A stretch of 64,000 bases of DNA from Oscillospiraceae bacterium (GTDB taxonomy: Bacteria; Bacillota; Clostridia; Oscillospirales; Oscillospiraceae). Location: NCBI GenBank assembly GCA_017434755.1, contig JAFRER010000015.1, positions 62,001-126,000 on the forward strand. Reading direction: 5' to 3'. How positions within the stretch are numbered: the stretch's first letter is position 1; every line of letters begins with the position of its first letter. A program made the position numbers and the translations under genes. Shown here in pieces: positions 34,103-42,407 of this stretch. The notes below the pieces were generated by a model that had not been told where the DNA came from, did no database searches, and worked only from the letters and a program-made list of their open reading frames with translations.

Positions 34103-35482
34103 ATGAAGATAAAAGCAATTCTTGCCATACTCCTGTGCAAGGCCCTGAGGCTCGTCTCCCGTATCCTCCGAAGAGGCGGCACGGCCATGCCCGGACGCTG
34201 GGCGCTGAAGATCTGCCCGGAACTGCTTGGTTACCTTGCCAAAGACGTACGCTCGGTGGCCATAACCGGTACGAACGGAAAAACGAGCAGCGCCAGGATG
34301 ATCGAGGAAGCCTACAAACAGGCCGGAAGAGATTGTCTTGCCAACCGCAGCGGAGCCAACCTCCTCAGCGGCATTACCACCGAGTTTGCCATGAACTGCA
34401 CGCTGAGCGGGAAAATGAAGAAGCATTACGCCGTGATCGAGTGCGACGAGGCGGCTTCCGGCGCCGTGTTCCGGCAGCTGAAGCCGGAGGTGATCATCGT
34501 CACCAACGTTTTCCGCGATCAGCTTGATCGTTACGGAGAGGTGACCCACACGGTGGAGAATATCCGGAAGGGCATTCTCGGGGCTCCGGACGCTGTTGTC
34601 TGCCTGAACGCGGACTGCTCGCTCACCGCTTCTCTGGCGGAGGGCATCCCGAACCGGGTGGTCTGGTACGGCATAGAACCCGGTGCGGTGCCGGAGCAGG
34701 AGAGCTCCGCACTGAGCGACGCCGCTTTCTGCATAAAGTGCAAGACGAGATACGAATATGACTACGTGACTTACGGCCACCTCGGCGGCTTCCGCTGCCC
34801 GAACTGCGGCTATTCGAGACATCAGACGGACTGCGCCGTGGAATCCCTGATCGAAAGCGATCTGCTAGGAAGCACCGCGGTGATCCGCGGGATCGACGGA
34901 GCAGAGCGCAGGGTGCGCGTGAATCTTCCCGCGGTGTACAACCTGTATAACGCGGCGGGAGTATACGCCGCCTGCGCGGAAGCGGGCATACCTGCCGAAA
35001 AGGTCGTGACCGCTCTCAGTATCTTCAAATGCGGCTTCGGACGCTATGAGCACTTTGATCTCGGAAAGGCCGGAACGACCATGATGCTCGTGAAGAATCC
35101 GGCGGGATGCAGCCGTGTGCTCGAATTCCTCGAGGGCACGGAGGGACCGTTTTCCATAGCGGTCTGCCTAAACGACAGGGATGCGGACGGCACCGACATC
35201 TCATGGATCTGGGACGCGGATTTCGAGCGTCTGGAGAATATGAAGGACCGTATAGTCTCCGCGGCTGTCGGCGGCATCAGGGCCCGCGATATGGCGATGC
35301 GCCTCAAGTATGCGGGAGCGGATCCGGAGCGCACACAGGTGATACAGGACTATGAGAAACTGACTGACTGGTGCGCGGCTCAGGAGTGCCCCGTGTATAT
35401 CCTCCCGACCTATACCGCCATGCTCGATTTGAGACACGTTGTGGTCAAGCGCTGCGGCGGCGCCGAATTCTGGGAGGGCTGA
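34103..35482 (+). CDS. murT: lipid II isoglutaminyl synthase, Mur ligase subunit
   Basis: A 459-residue Mur ligase-like subunit that, with GatD, amidates D-Glu of lipid II to D-isoGln in Gram-positive bacteria. The ATP motif is TGTNGKTS (about residues 55-62). The MurT-specific zinc ribbon is present as CIKC and CPNC (about residues 211-236), and the DUF1727 C-terminal domain follows. GatD starts two bases after the stop, the typical operon arrangement. Confidence 0.95.
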   Translation: MKIKAILAILLCKALRLVSRILRRGGTAMPGRWALKICPELLGYLAKDVRSVAITGTNGKTSSARMIEEAYKQAGRDCLANRSGANLLSGITTEFAMNCTLSGKMKKHYAVIECDEAASGAVFRQLKPEVIIVTNVFRDQLDRYGEVTHTVENIRKGILGAPDAVVCLNADCSLTASLAEGIPNRVVWYGIEPGAVPEQESSALSDAAFCIKCKTRYEYDYVTYGHLGGFRCPNCGYSRHQTDCAVESLIESDLLGSTAVIRGIDGAERRVRVNLPAVYNLYNAAGVYAACAEAGIPAEKVVTALSIFKCGFGRYEHFDLGKAGTTMMLVKNPAGCSRVLEFLEGTEGPFSIAVCLNDRDADGTDISWIWDADFERLENMKDRIVSAAVGGIRARDMAMRLKYAGADPERTQVIQDYEKLTDWCAAQECPVYILPTYTAMLDLRHVVVKRCGGAEFWEG

Positions 35483-35484
35483 TC

Positions 35485-36213
35485 ATGGAACTGAAGATAT
35501 GCCATATGTATCCCGACGTTCTCAACCTCTACGGTGACACGGGAAATATTATCTGCATGAAAAAGCGCCTGCAGTGGCGCGGGATCGATGCACTTGTCGA
35601 AACAAAGCCCATCGGCTCTAAGCTGGAACTGGCGGGCTTCGATCTGGTGTTCATCGGAGGCGGCCAGGATTTTGAGCAGGAGGTGCTGCTTGACGACCTC
35701 CACAGGGGCAAGACGGACGAACTCCGGGCTGCCGTTGAGGACGGGATCGTCCTTCTGGCCGTGTGCGGCGGCTATCAGATGCTGGGCTCTTATTACGAGA
35801 CCTACGACGGGAAACGCTGCGATTTTACCGGGCTTCTCGACCTGTACACCGTGGGCGGCGTGAAGAGGATGATAGGAAATTATAAATTCCAATGCACCGA
35901 TTCAGCCGGAGGAAGCACCATAGTCGGCTTCGAGAACCACAGCGGCAGGACCATGCTCGGCAGCGGTCTGGAACCACTCGGGAAGGTGCTCGCCGGATAC
36001 GGGAACAACGGAGAAGACGGCATGGAAGGCGCGCATTACAGGAATGTCTTCGGGACCTACAGCCACGGCCCTGTTCTGCCGAAAAACCCGGAGTTCTGCG
36101 ACCATCTGCTCCTGACCGCGCTGAAGCGGAAATACGGCTCTGCAGAGCTTGTCCCGCTGGATGACAGCGCCGAGCTTGCCGCACATGATGAAATGTGTGC
36201 AAGGGTAATTTAG
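35485..36213 (+). CDS. gatD: lipid II isoglutaminyl synthase, glutamine amidotransferase subunit
   Basis: A 242-residue class I-like glutaminase that supplies ammonia to MurT. The nucleophile is the Cys of LAVCGGYQMLG (about residue 94) and the catalytic His lies in YSHGPVLPKNPEF (about residue 190). The start at 35485 follows GGAGGGC. A decayed, internally deleted copy of this gene lies 2.2 kb downstream (38443-38604), on the far side of the CotH-like gene. Confidence 0.95.
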   Translation: MELKICHMYPDVLNLYGDTGNIICMKKRLQWRGIDALVETKPIGSKLELAGFDLVFIGGGQDFEQEVLLDDLHRGKTDELRAAVEDGIVLLAVCGGYQMLGSYYETYDGKRCDFTGLLDLYTVGGVKRMIGNYKFQCTDSAGGSTIVGFENHSGRTMLGSGLEPLGKVLAGYGNNGEDGMEGAHYRNVFGTYSHGPVLPKNPEFCDHLLLTALKRKYGSAELVPLDDSAELAAHDEMCARVI

Positions 36214-36226
36214 TAAAAACAGAAAC

Positions 36227-36266
36227 AGACCTTCCAATGTGAAAACCATCAGAAGGTCTTTTTTTG
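36227..36266 (+). terminator. intrinsic terminator after gatD
   Basis: Arms 36227-36234 and 36252-36259, then seven T residues. Confidence 0.8.
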
Positions 36267-36285
36267 CTAAGCCATATGTTCAAGA

Positions 36286-38100
36286 TCATGAACGGAGCTT
36301 TTCTTCACAGTATTCTACAATATAACGGTAGCGGTTTTTCAGGAAATACTCCATCGTATCGATCGCCGGTTCGGTAAACTTTATATAGATGACATTGTTT
36401 TCTCCGTAGAAACGGATATACTCCTTCTTCAATGCTTCAGTCATCGTATTTCGGAACTCTTCGATAATCAGAGCGGTTTTCTCCGGCGAAAAGTTTTCGT
36501 TTGCAATTTCCAGTAGGGTGGAATAGAAACGCCGTTCAAACTCTTTATTCGTCATGAGACTGCTGAACATCGCATCGCTCTCTTCCAGACGCTTGATACC
36601 ATACTTATCAACATTTTTTATCTCGAATGATTCTCCGTTAACATCATAGAGCATCCATCTCCATCGCCCGTCCGAGTATTTGTCATCCCGGATGCTCCGA
36701 GTTCTCCATAAGGCGTAGTTGTAACCCGGCCAGTCCCCGTGCCTAGCAATGAAGAAAAAGGAGGCGTAATAGTCTATATAGCTGTCTATGTCGATTAATT
36801 CCGTCGCTCTGGCATAGTTTTCGGGGAGGGACATGTCGTTGTTCGTAATGAATTCCTTCATTTCCGTATAAAGATCGATGTCATTCTCACGACCTACCTC
36901 GATCTCGCCTTCTTTTATCATAACGATATTCCCGGTTTTCACACCGTAATGCTCTGCAATGAAGTTTTCATCGTATTTCTCAGTGAGCCAGTATACACCC
37001 CAGTATTCTCCGTCCAGAAACAAGGCGCAAGGTTTAAACTGCTTCGTTGAAAACGCCCGGTCCGCCACCAGGGAATGCATCACGAAATCGTTCAGCTTCA
37101 CAAGGTAATTGTTTCCGCCTGCAAACAGCGTGATGCATTGAGGCGCATAGCCGTCGTCAAAAATGCTTTCAGGGAAGAAAGGGGCACCGTCGTATTCCTT
37201 TCTGGCATAAAGATTCAGACTTTTCGGGAGGTATGTTCTGGAAGCTCTCCCTTGGATCCTTATCCCGATGGTTTTTGATACAGTTAGGTTCCCGTCCGCA
37301 TCGAACAGCTGCATCACAGCAGTGCGCTCAGATTCTTTACCCTTTTCCATGTAATTGGAAGGCCATGCCCAACAAAGTATTGTATTGATAGAGTCCTTCT
37401 CTTCATCATATTTTTCTCCTGTGATGTATATCCCGTCATGGTAGTTAAAGAGATTGTCGGGGTCCGTCACTAGAGAAAGGATGTTCATTCCCTCATATCC
37501 TTTCTTTTCGCCATAATCAACGAAGAAGGAAGCGGTTTTTATCCCACTGCAGATCCCGTCCTCCCTTATGCAGACCGCTTTGAGAATGGTGCACTTGTCA
37601 ATTAGGGTATCCGGGCTTTTATATCTGGGCTGTCTGAAGCCGCCGAATTTCACCATGTCGTCATAAAACCATACAGAGGTATCATTACGTACGCTCCAGA
37701 TGTTTTCGTTTTTGCTTGCATCTTCAATCAGCAAGGGCTGCGTATATTCCGCTGAATCGATATCCGGGTCACTACCGTCTAGGGTATAAAAGACCCGCAC
37801 ACCTTCTTCAGCAAGAATCGTCAGGGTGAACGATTCGTCGTAAAATCCGCTTTCAGCGGAAAACACGGGCATTTTCACAGAACTGTCGATGGGAATAAGG
37901 ATTTCCGGCTCTGCCTCCGCAAGATCCGACACCGTCTGATCTGCCTCTATAATGACAGGTGTCATCTCCTCAGCTTCCAATTCAGTCAACACTTCCGTTC
38001 CTTTTCTTATTCTTAGGAAAACGATGCACGCCAGGATCGACGACAGGAGGGTCAGAACGAGGATAAGAATTGTTCGTTTTTGTTTTAAGAGATTTGTCAT
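36286..38100 (-). CDS. CotH kinase family protein, membrane-anchored
   Basis: A 604-residue protein with an N-terminal membrane segment (residues 9-30). Residues about 85-150 resemble a chitobiase-type C-terminal (CHB_HEX) domain with FYTLDGSDPD. The CotH kinase fold follows, with GIRIQGRASR, LNDFVMHSLV and the metal-binding WMLYDVNGESFE near residue 485. CotH kinases phosphorylate spore-coat or surface proteins. No ribosome binding site is obvious and codon use looks less GC-rich than its neighbours, so the gene may be acquired. It sits between gatD and the gatD relic. Confidence 0.85.
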   Translation of the reverse strand: MTNLLKQKRTILILVLTLLSSILACIVFLRIRKGTEVLTELEAEEMTPVIIEADQTVSDLAEAEPEILIPIDSSVKMPVFSAESGFYDESFTLTILAEEGVRVFYTLDGSDPDIDSAEYTQPLLIEDASKNENIWSVRNDTSVWFYDDMVKFGGFRQPRYKSPDTLIDKCTILKAVCIREDGICSGIKTASFFVDYGEKKGYEGMNILSLVTDPDNLFNYHDGIYITGEKYDEEKDSINTILCWAWPSNYMEKGKESERTAVMQLFDADGNLTVSKTIGIRIQGRASRTYLPKSLNLYARKEYDGAPFFPESIFDDGYAPQCITLFAGGNNYLVKLNDFVMHSLVADRAFSTKQFKPCALFLDGEYWGVYWLTEKYDENFIAEHYGVKTGNIVMIKEGEIEVGRENDIDLYTEMKEFITNNDMSLPENYARATELIDIDSYIDYYASFFFIARHGDWPGYNYALWRTRSIRDDKYSDGRWRWMLYDVNGESFEIKNVDKYGIKRLEESDAMFSSLMTNKEFERRFYSTLLEIANENFSPEKTALIIEEFRNTMTEALKKEYIRFYGENNVIYIKFTEPAIDTMEYFLKNRYRYIVEYCEEKLRS

Positions 38101-38440
38101 TTTTCTCTACAGTCAAATAAAGCATTCCTAATATTCGAATCTGGTGAGGGATACACTGATAAACTTACTTGTTAACTAACTTGGCTTATTTTATCAGGAA
38201 ACTCCGAGAAAAACAACACGTCATCTGAAGACGGGAAAGCATAAATAACCCCGGTACGTTCTGCCGGGATAAAGAGGTTATTCCGGTATATATCTTCGTC
38301 CGTGGGGGATGCGTCATGCTCTGCGCCTCAAACGAAGGAACACAAAGATACATAAGCACGATCAGAACTGCGATTCCAAGTACTACCGGGAGAACAGTCC
38401 GTCTTTCAGCCTTTACGGAAGCCGGGACAGCCGCTGCCGT
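38101..38440. other. intergenic region upstream of the CotH-like gene
   Basis: About 340 bases without a supported gene. It should contain the leftward CotH promoter. A near-palindrome around GTTAAC (about 38165-38185) may be a binding site. The right half has short open frames that resemble nothing known. Confidence 0.4.
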
Positions 38441-38442
38441 GC

Positions 38443-38604
38443 CATGTGTCCCGACGTGCTCAACCTCTACGGTGACACGGGGAAAAAATCTGCATGAAAA
38501 CGCGCCTACAGTGGCGCGGAATCGACGCTTTTGTCGAGACGAAACCCACAGGCTCGAAACACGAGCTTGCCGCGCATGAAGAAATGTGTGCGAAGATTAA
38601 GTGA
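38443..38604 (+). pseudogene. gatD: gatD relic with internal deletion and frameshift
   Basis: The first part reads CPDVLNLYGDTG, matching residues 7-18 of intact GatD; a single-base loss after it shifts the frame, and the shifted frame continues LQWRGIDAFVETKPTGSK and then joins directly to ELAAHEEMCA, the C-terminal end of GatD. About 180 central codons are missing. The catalytic residues are gone, so it cannot work. The sequence has drifted from the intact copy at 35485, so the duplication is not recent. Confidence 0.85.
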
Positions 38605-38630
38605 TATGACCGGAAAGGAGAGACATCCTT

Positions 38631-39038
38631 ATGATGATATCCACACGCGGACGTTATGCGCTGCGTATTCTGGTGGATCTGGCCGAAAACCAGAATAACG
38701 GGTATATAACGCTGAAAGAGGCTGCCGAGCGGCAGGAGATCTCCGAAAAATATCTGGAGAGCATTGTGAAGGATCTCGTAAGAGAAGGCATCGTGGAGGG
38801 TCTCCGCGGCAAAGGCGGAGGCTACAGGCTTGCCCGCCCTGCAGATGCGATCAATGTGCTGGAAGTCCTGCAGTCTGCGGATGGAACGCTTGTTCCGGTA
38901 GCCTGTCTGGAAGAGGGAAGCAAACCCTGCTCCCGCGCGGCGGAATGCCGGACGCTCCCTCTCTGGGAAGGCCTGAATAAGGTGGTCAGTGCGTATCTCA
39001 GCGGTTTCACCCTGCAGGACCTGATAAAAGAAAAATAG
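38631..39038 (+). CDS. Rrf2 family transcriptional regulator with IscR-like cysteines
   Basis: A 135-residue winged-helix regulator. The HTH covers about residues 27-50 (TLKEAAERQEISEKYLESIV), followed by the wing GLRGKGGGYRLARP. Cys92, Cys100 and Cys106 stand where IscR has its Fe-S ligands (Cys92, 98, 104), so it may bind a cluster. In Firmicutes the related CymR, which lacks these cysteines, controls cysteine synthesis with CysK. The neighbours here are cysE and cysK, convergent to it, which supports a role in sulfur or Fe-S control. Confidence 0.85.
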   Translation: MMISTRGRYALRILVDLAENQNNGYITLKEAAERQEISEKYLESIVKDLVREGIVEGLRGKGGGYRLARPADAINVLEVLQSADGTLVPVACLEEGSKPCSRAAECRTLPLWEGLNKVVSAYLSGFTLQDLIKEK

Positions 39039-39055
39039 CAGCTTCTGCGATAAAA

Positions 39056-39092
39056 AAGAGCTTCAGAGGATAGATCCTCTGAAGCTCTTTTT
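39056..39092. terminator. bidirectional terminator between the regulator and cysE
   Basis: Perfect arms of about 16 bases (AAGAGCTTCAGAGGAT and complement) followed by seven T residues. Confidence 0.9.
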
Positions 39093-39971
39093 TTACAGCA
39101 TGGAACAGTCCAGTATGGGATTGCTTATGATGTCCCGCGTCAGAGGCGTGTCCGTTACGGCCGTTCTGGCCAGCACGATTTTCCCTGCCGGAACGGAATG
39201 CGTCAGCCAGACGCTGCCTCCGATGACACAGTCGTTCCCGATGCGCGTCTCTCCTCCGAGTATCGTGGCACCGGCGTAGATCACAACACGGTCCCCGATG
39301 TCGGGATGACGCTTGATCCCTTTGACGAGCGTCCCGTCATCGCCGACCTCGAAACTTTTGGCCCCGAGCGTAACGTGCTGATACAGTTTGACATTCGTTC
39401 CTATGACTGTCGTCTCCCCGATCACAACACCCGTCCCGTGGTCGATGAAAAAGGAATCGCCGATCTTTGCACCGGGATGGATATCGATGCCTGTGAGGCG
39501 ATGCGCGTATTCCGTCATCATGCGCGGCAGAAGGGGTACCTGTTCCGAGTACAGGACATGCGCGAGCCGGTAGGTACTGATGGCAATGAATGCCGGATAG
39601 CAGAGGATCACCTCGTCTATGCTCTTGGCAGCCGGGTCGCCCTGATATGCCGCTACAAGATCAGTCTGCAGCTGCCGCCTGACCTCGGGCAGAGCCCCGA
39701 GCAGAGCCGGGATGACATGACTTGCCGGCGGAGAGGAGGGGATGTGTGAAAGAATGTGCTCGAGAAGACCCGCAGCCTGCTCCAGCCGGACTTCTCCCGG
39801 AACGCCGTTTTGGGCAAACCGGGGAAACATGGTGTCGATCAGCGTATCGGTAAGCCTCGATGTCTCCTGACGAAGACTGTAATAATCCGATGCCGGGCGG
39901 TCCCCGGAGGCATCCGTCTGCTCGAGCTCACGGGCCACCCGCCCGATCAGGGGTGATAAAAGCTGGTCCAT
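39093..39971 (-). CDS. cysE: serine O-acetyltransferase
   Basis: A 292-residue enzyme that acetylates serine for cysteine synthesis. The N-terminal helical domain is followed by a left-handed beta-helix of hexapeptide repeats with DIHPGAKIGDSFFIDHGTGV (about residues 183-202) carrying the catalytic Asp-His elements. It is longer at the N-terminus than E. coli CysE, like the EpsC group. The ATG at 39971 lies one base after the cysK stop and has no clear ribosome binding site, so translation is probably coupled. Confidence 0.92.
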   Translation of the reverse strand: MDQLLSPLIGRVARELEQTDASGDRPASDYYSLRQETSRLTDTLIDTMFPRFAQNGVPGEVRLEQAAGLLEHILSHIPSSPPASHVIPALLGALPEVRRQLQTDLVAAYQGDPAAKSIDEVILCYPAFIAISTYRLAHVLYSEQVPLLPRMMTEYAHRLTGIDIHPGAKIGDSFFIDHGTGVVIGETTVIGTNVKLYQHVTLGAKSFEVGDDGTLVKGIKRHPDIGDRVVIYAGATILGGETRIGNDCVIGGSVWLTHSVPAGKIVLARTAVTDTPLTRDIISNPILDCSML

Positions 39972-39972
39972 C

Positions 39973-40905
39973 TTATTCGGCAAACAGCGGAGTGGAAAGA
40001 TATCGGTCGCCGGTATCGGGGAGCAGGACTACGATGATCTTTCCTTTGTTCTCGGGCCTCTTCGCAAGCGCTATTGCGGCCCATACCGCGGCACCGGAAG
40101 AGATGCCTACCAGCACGCCCTCTGCCCGGCCGACCTTTTTGCCGGCGGCAAAGGCATCATCATTTTCCACCGGGATCACCTCATCGAAAACGGCGGTGTT
40201 GAGCACAGCGGGCACAAATCCGGCGCCTATGCCCTGTATTTTGTGTGAGCCGGCCGTACCTTTGCTGAGCACCGGAGAAGACGCCGGTTCAACGGCTACG
40301 ACTTTCACGGAGGGATTCTGCTCCTTCAGGTATTCACCAACGCCTGTTATAGTGCCGCCCGTACCCACGCCTGCAACGAAAATATCCACGTTACCGTCCG
40401 TATCGGCCCAGATCTCCGGACCGGTGGTCGCCTTGTGAACGGCAGGGTTCGCAGGATTGACAAACTGGCCGGGAATAAAGGCGTTCGGGATCTCCTGTGC
40501 CAGCTCATCGGCTTTGGCGATGGCTCCTTTCATTCCCTTGGATCCCTCTGTGAGAACGAGTTCCGCACCGTAGGCTTTCATGAGCTGACGGCGTTCCACG
40601 CTCATCGTCTCCGGCATAACGATGATGATCCGGTAGCCTCTGGCGGCCGCAACGGAGGCAAGACCGATGCCTGTGTTGCCGGAGGTCGGCTCGATGATCA
40701 CGGAGCCTTCTTTGAGAAGGCCCTTCGCCTCCGCATCGTCTATCATGGCCTTGGCAATGCGGTCTTTAACAGAACCGGCGGGATTGAAATATTCAAGCTT
40801 TGCAAGGATCGTGGCCTCAAGACCTTCCTCTTTTTCTATATGCGTCAGCTCCAGCAGCGGGGTGCTTCCTATAAGCTGATCTGCGGATGTGAATATTTTA
40901 GACAT
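39973..40905 (-). CDS. cysK: cysteine synthase A (O-acetylserine sulfhydrylase)
   Basis: A 310-residue PLP enzyme that makes cysteine from O-acetylserine and sulfide. The PLP lysine is in [11 protein letters not shown] (about residue 46), the substrate loop is PTSGNTGIG (about 72-80) and the phosphate-cup is GTGGTITG (about 180-187). GGAGGAAAACATC precedes the ATG. It is the first gene of cysK-cysE and is preceded by a leader of about 300 nt containing a Cys-rich leader ORF and a strong terminator (see those entries). Confidence 0.95.
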   Translation of the reverse strand: MSKIFTSADQLIGSTPLLELTHIEKEEGLEATILAKLEYFNPAGSVKDRIAKAMIDDAEAKGLLKEGSVIIEPTSGNTGIGLASVAAARGYRIIIVMPETMSVERRQLMKAYGAELVLTEGSKGMKGAIAKADELAQEIPNAFIPGQFVNPANPAVHKATTGPEIWADTDGNVDIFVAGVGTGGTITGVGEYLKEQNPSVKVVAVEPASSPVLSKGTAGSHKIQGIGAGFVPAVLNTAVFDEVIPVENDDAFAAGKKVGRAEGVLVGISSGAAVWAAIALAKRPENKGKIIVVLLPDTGDRYLSTPLFAE

Positions 40906-41038
40906 GATGTTTTCCTCCAGATAAATGATTTTGAAAGAATAGGGTCAGAATGTTGATCGAATCGTGTCATCTCCCGGGTCGACATCGTTTGTCAAGAATA
41001 AACATGGATCTGTTCCCCTTTTTTATACAGAATAAAAA

Positions 41039-41065
41039 ACCGGAGGACCCATCGGGCCCTCCGGT
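41039..41065 (-). terminator. attenuator terminator in the cysK leader
   Basis: Twelve-base arms 41054-41065 and 41039-41050 with one G-U pair, a three-base loop and a run of six U on the minus strand. It lies 24 nt after the leader ORF and about 130 nt before cysK. ACCCAU at the end of the leader ORF (41098-41093) is complementary to AUGGGU in the loop and right arm (41052-41047), giving a possible antiterminator. Confidence 0.85.
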
Positions 41066-41088
41066 GCATGCAGAAACGGCGGGGAGAC

Positions 41089-41169
41089 CTAAATGGGTAC
41101 GGCAAAGCACGCGCGCAGTTCACAGCGCACGCAGCAACACTTCATGCTGTTTCTGTTCAATACCGTCAT
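41089..41169 (-). CDS. Cys-rich 26-residue leader peptide of the cysK-cysE operon
   Basis: An ATG at 41169 has ACGGAGAC 6 nt upstream and opens a 26-codon frame ending at TAG (41091-41089). It contains five Cys codons: three in a row (TGT TGC TGC, residues 11-13) and two more at 16 and 21. Placement between a consensus promoter and an intrinsic terminator, directly ahead of cysteine synthesis genes, matches amino-acid leader peptides such as TrpL. Ribosomes starved for charged tRNA-Cys would stall on the Cys codons and allow read-through. The peptide itself is probably not functional. Confidence 0.75.
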   Translation of the reverse strand: MTVLNRNSMKCCCVRCELRACFAVPI

Positions 41170-41208
41170 TTTGTCTCCGTATGCTATAATTCCTATTAAT
41201 TTAATATG

Positions 41209-41237
41209 TTTATAACACAGGTGTCCACGCCTGTCAA
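41209..41237 (-). promoter_or_regulatory. promoter of the cysK-cysE operon
   Basis: On the minus strand a perfect TTGACA (41237-41232), 17-nt spacer and TATAAA (41214-41209). Transcription should begin near 41202, about 33 nt before the leader ORF. Confidence 0.85.
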
Positions 41238-41244
41238 CTCTTTT

Positions 41245-42177
41245 TTATCCGCCGAATCCCTTGCAGGGGTTCTTTCCGTAGCCGGTCTGCAGATAGTGCA
41301 GAATCTTTTCAATCTTCCAGGCACGTGTTATGCCGCCGTGCACGCCGCTGTGGCTGAAAGTCAGGAGAAACAGGCCCACCATGGACGGAGCGTTGGAAAA
41401 CTTTGTGCGCCCCTTCAAACCGAAGAAAGCTTTTTCCAGGTGATGGCATTTTGAAAAGAGCCGGTTCAGCTGTGCAAAAGCGGTCTCAAAGTCGGCGGCA
41501 TGGAGTTCTTCCGTGAAAGCGTCCTCGCCGTTATAGCTTACCGCAGCAGCAGCATCGAGGCACTCGGGCAGGTTTTGACCGTTGAGCGCAGGAGGAGTCC
41601 GGTGTTCCAGAAGGATGTGCGTCTGATCCCTTCTCCCGAGGATCTCGTGGGTCGAATCCGACAGCAGGCCGTTTCGTACGGGACGGATCGCCGTATATTC
41701 CTGCTCGGTCCCTTCCGGCAGTTCCTGTGAAGTGAGATAAGCATAAAAGGAGGAGCACGCGCTGAGTATCTCAAACAGATGCAGACACTTTACGTCCGGG
41801 GCGGAGGATATGCGGCCGCCCAGATCAGCAAGAGAAACTCCGTTCAGTTTGCCGGAGCAGAGCTGTTCCAGGCAGGCAAAGTCACATCGTTTGCCCTGGC
41901 TGCCGCGGCTCCGTCGGTCGATCCGAATATCCTGTATAAGCCCGGACCCGTCAAGCATCATACTGACGACGATAGGGACCTCGCGGTTCAGACCGCCGAA
42001 ATGGTAGATGCTCTTCTGCCAGCCTGTGACCGTGAAACCCGGCTCCGTCCGGATGATCACCGTCCCGCGGTAGCGGGTGATCAGTTGTGTCCGGTCATGG
42101 TTGTGCGCATCAAATACAAAGCTGTGGTCATAGGTGACTGCAGCCGGATCGATATGCGGGATCCCGTCCAGATTCAT
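41245..42177 (-). CDS. DUF2889-like protein in an acyl-activation cluster
   Basis: A 310-residue protein. The order of conserved elements (an early HNHDRTQLITRYRG segment, IRIDRRSRG, and later CLHLFEILSACSSFY) resembles DUF2889, a family of unknown function; the match is from memory of the pattern. No signal peptide or membrane segment. The start codon overlaps the stop of the acyl carrier protein gene (ATGA), so it is made together with the carrier and the adenylating enzyme and probably acts on the carrier-bound acyl group or its product. Confidence 0.6.
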   Translation of the reverse strand: MNLDGIPHIDPAAVTYDHSFVFDAHNHDRTQLITRYRGTVIIRTEPGFTVTGWQKSIYHFGGLNREVPIVVSMMLDGSGLIQDIRIDRRSRGSQGKRCDFACLEQLCSGKLNGVSLADLGGRISSAPDVKCLHLFEILSACSSFYAYLTSQELPEGTEQEYTAIRPVRNGLLSDSTHEILGRRDQTHILLEHRTPPALNGQNLPECLDAAAAVSYNGEDAFTEELHAADFETAFAQLNRLFSKCHHLEKAFFGLKGRTKFSNAPSMVGLFLLTFSHSGVHGGITRAWKIEKILHYLQTGYGKNPCKGFGG

Positions 42178-42404
42178 AATGCGTTCTCCTCCCGGATAAC
42201 CCGGACAATGTCCGCCACCGTCTCCAGCTCGGGGAAGCGCTCATCCGGGATCCTTACTCCGTAGAGCTCCTCAACAGTGACAATGGTATCGGCCAGATCA
42301 AAAGAACTCATTCCGAGATCCCCGACCAGTCTTGTATCCTCGCGAAGCGAGGCGACCGGAATGCCGGACAGCTCGGATAAAATCTCCTTTATCTTCTCCT
42401 CCAT
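42174..42404 (-). CDS. acyl carrier protein
   Basis: A 76-residue carrier. The phosphopantetheine attachment serine is in LGMSSFDLADT (second Ser, about residue 34), in place of the usual DSL triplet: SFDL rather than DSLD-type. The four-helix pattern and acidic character fit. It lies three bases after the acyl-adenylating enzyme gene and overlaps the next gene. It is a specialised carrier, because the general fatty-acid ACP is normally elsewhere with fab genes. Confidence 0.85.
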   Translation of the reverse strand: MEEKIKEILSELSGIPVASLREDTRLVGDLGMSSFDLADTIVTVEELYGVRIPDERFPELETVADIVRVIREENAL

Positions 42405-42407
42405 GGA

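Noticed and set aside
32716..34188. A 490-codon open frame on the minus strand
   Set aside because: Antisense to glmS, which is certain.
39971..39983. TTG start of cysE at 39983
   Set aside because: It would overlap cysK without a ribosome binding site; the ATG one base after the cysK stop is simpler.
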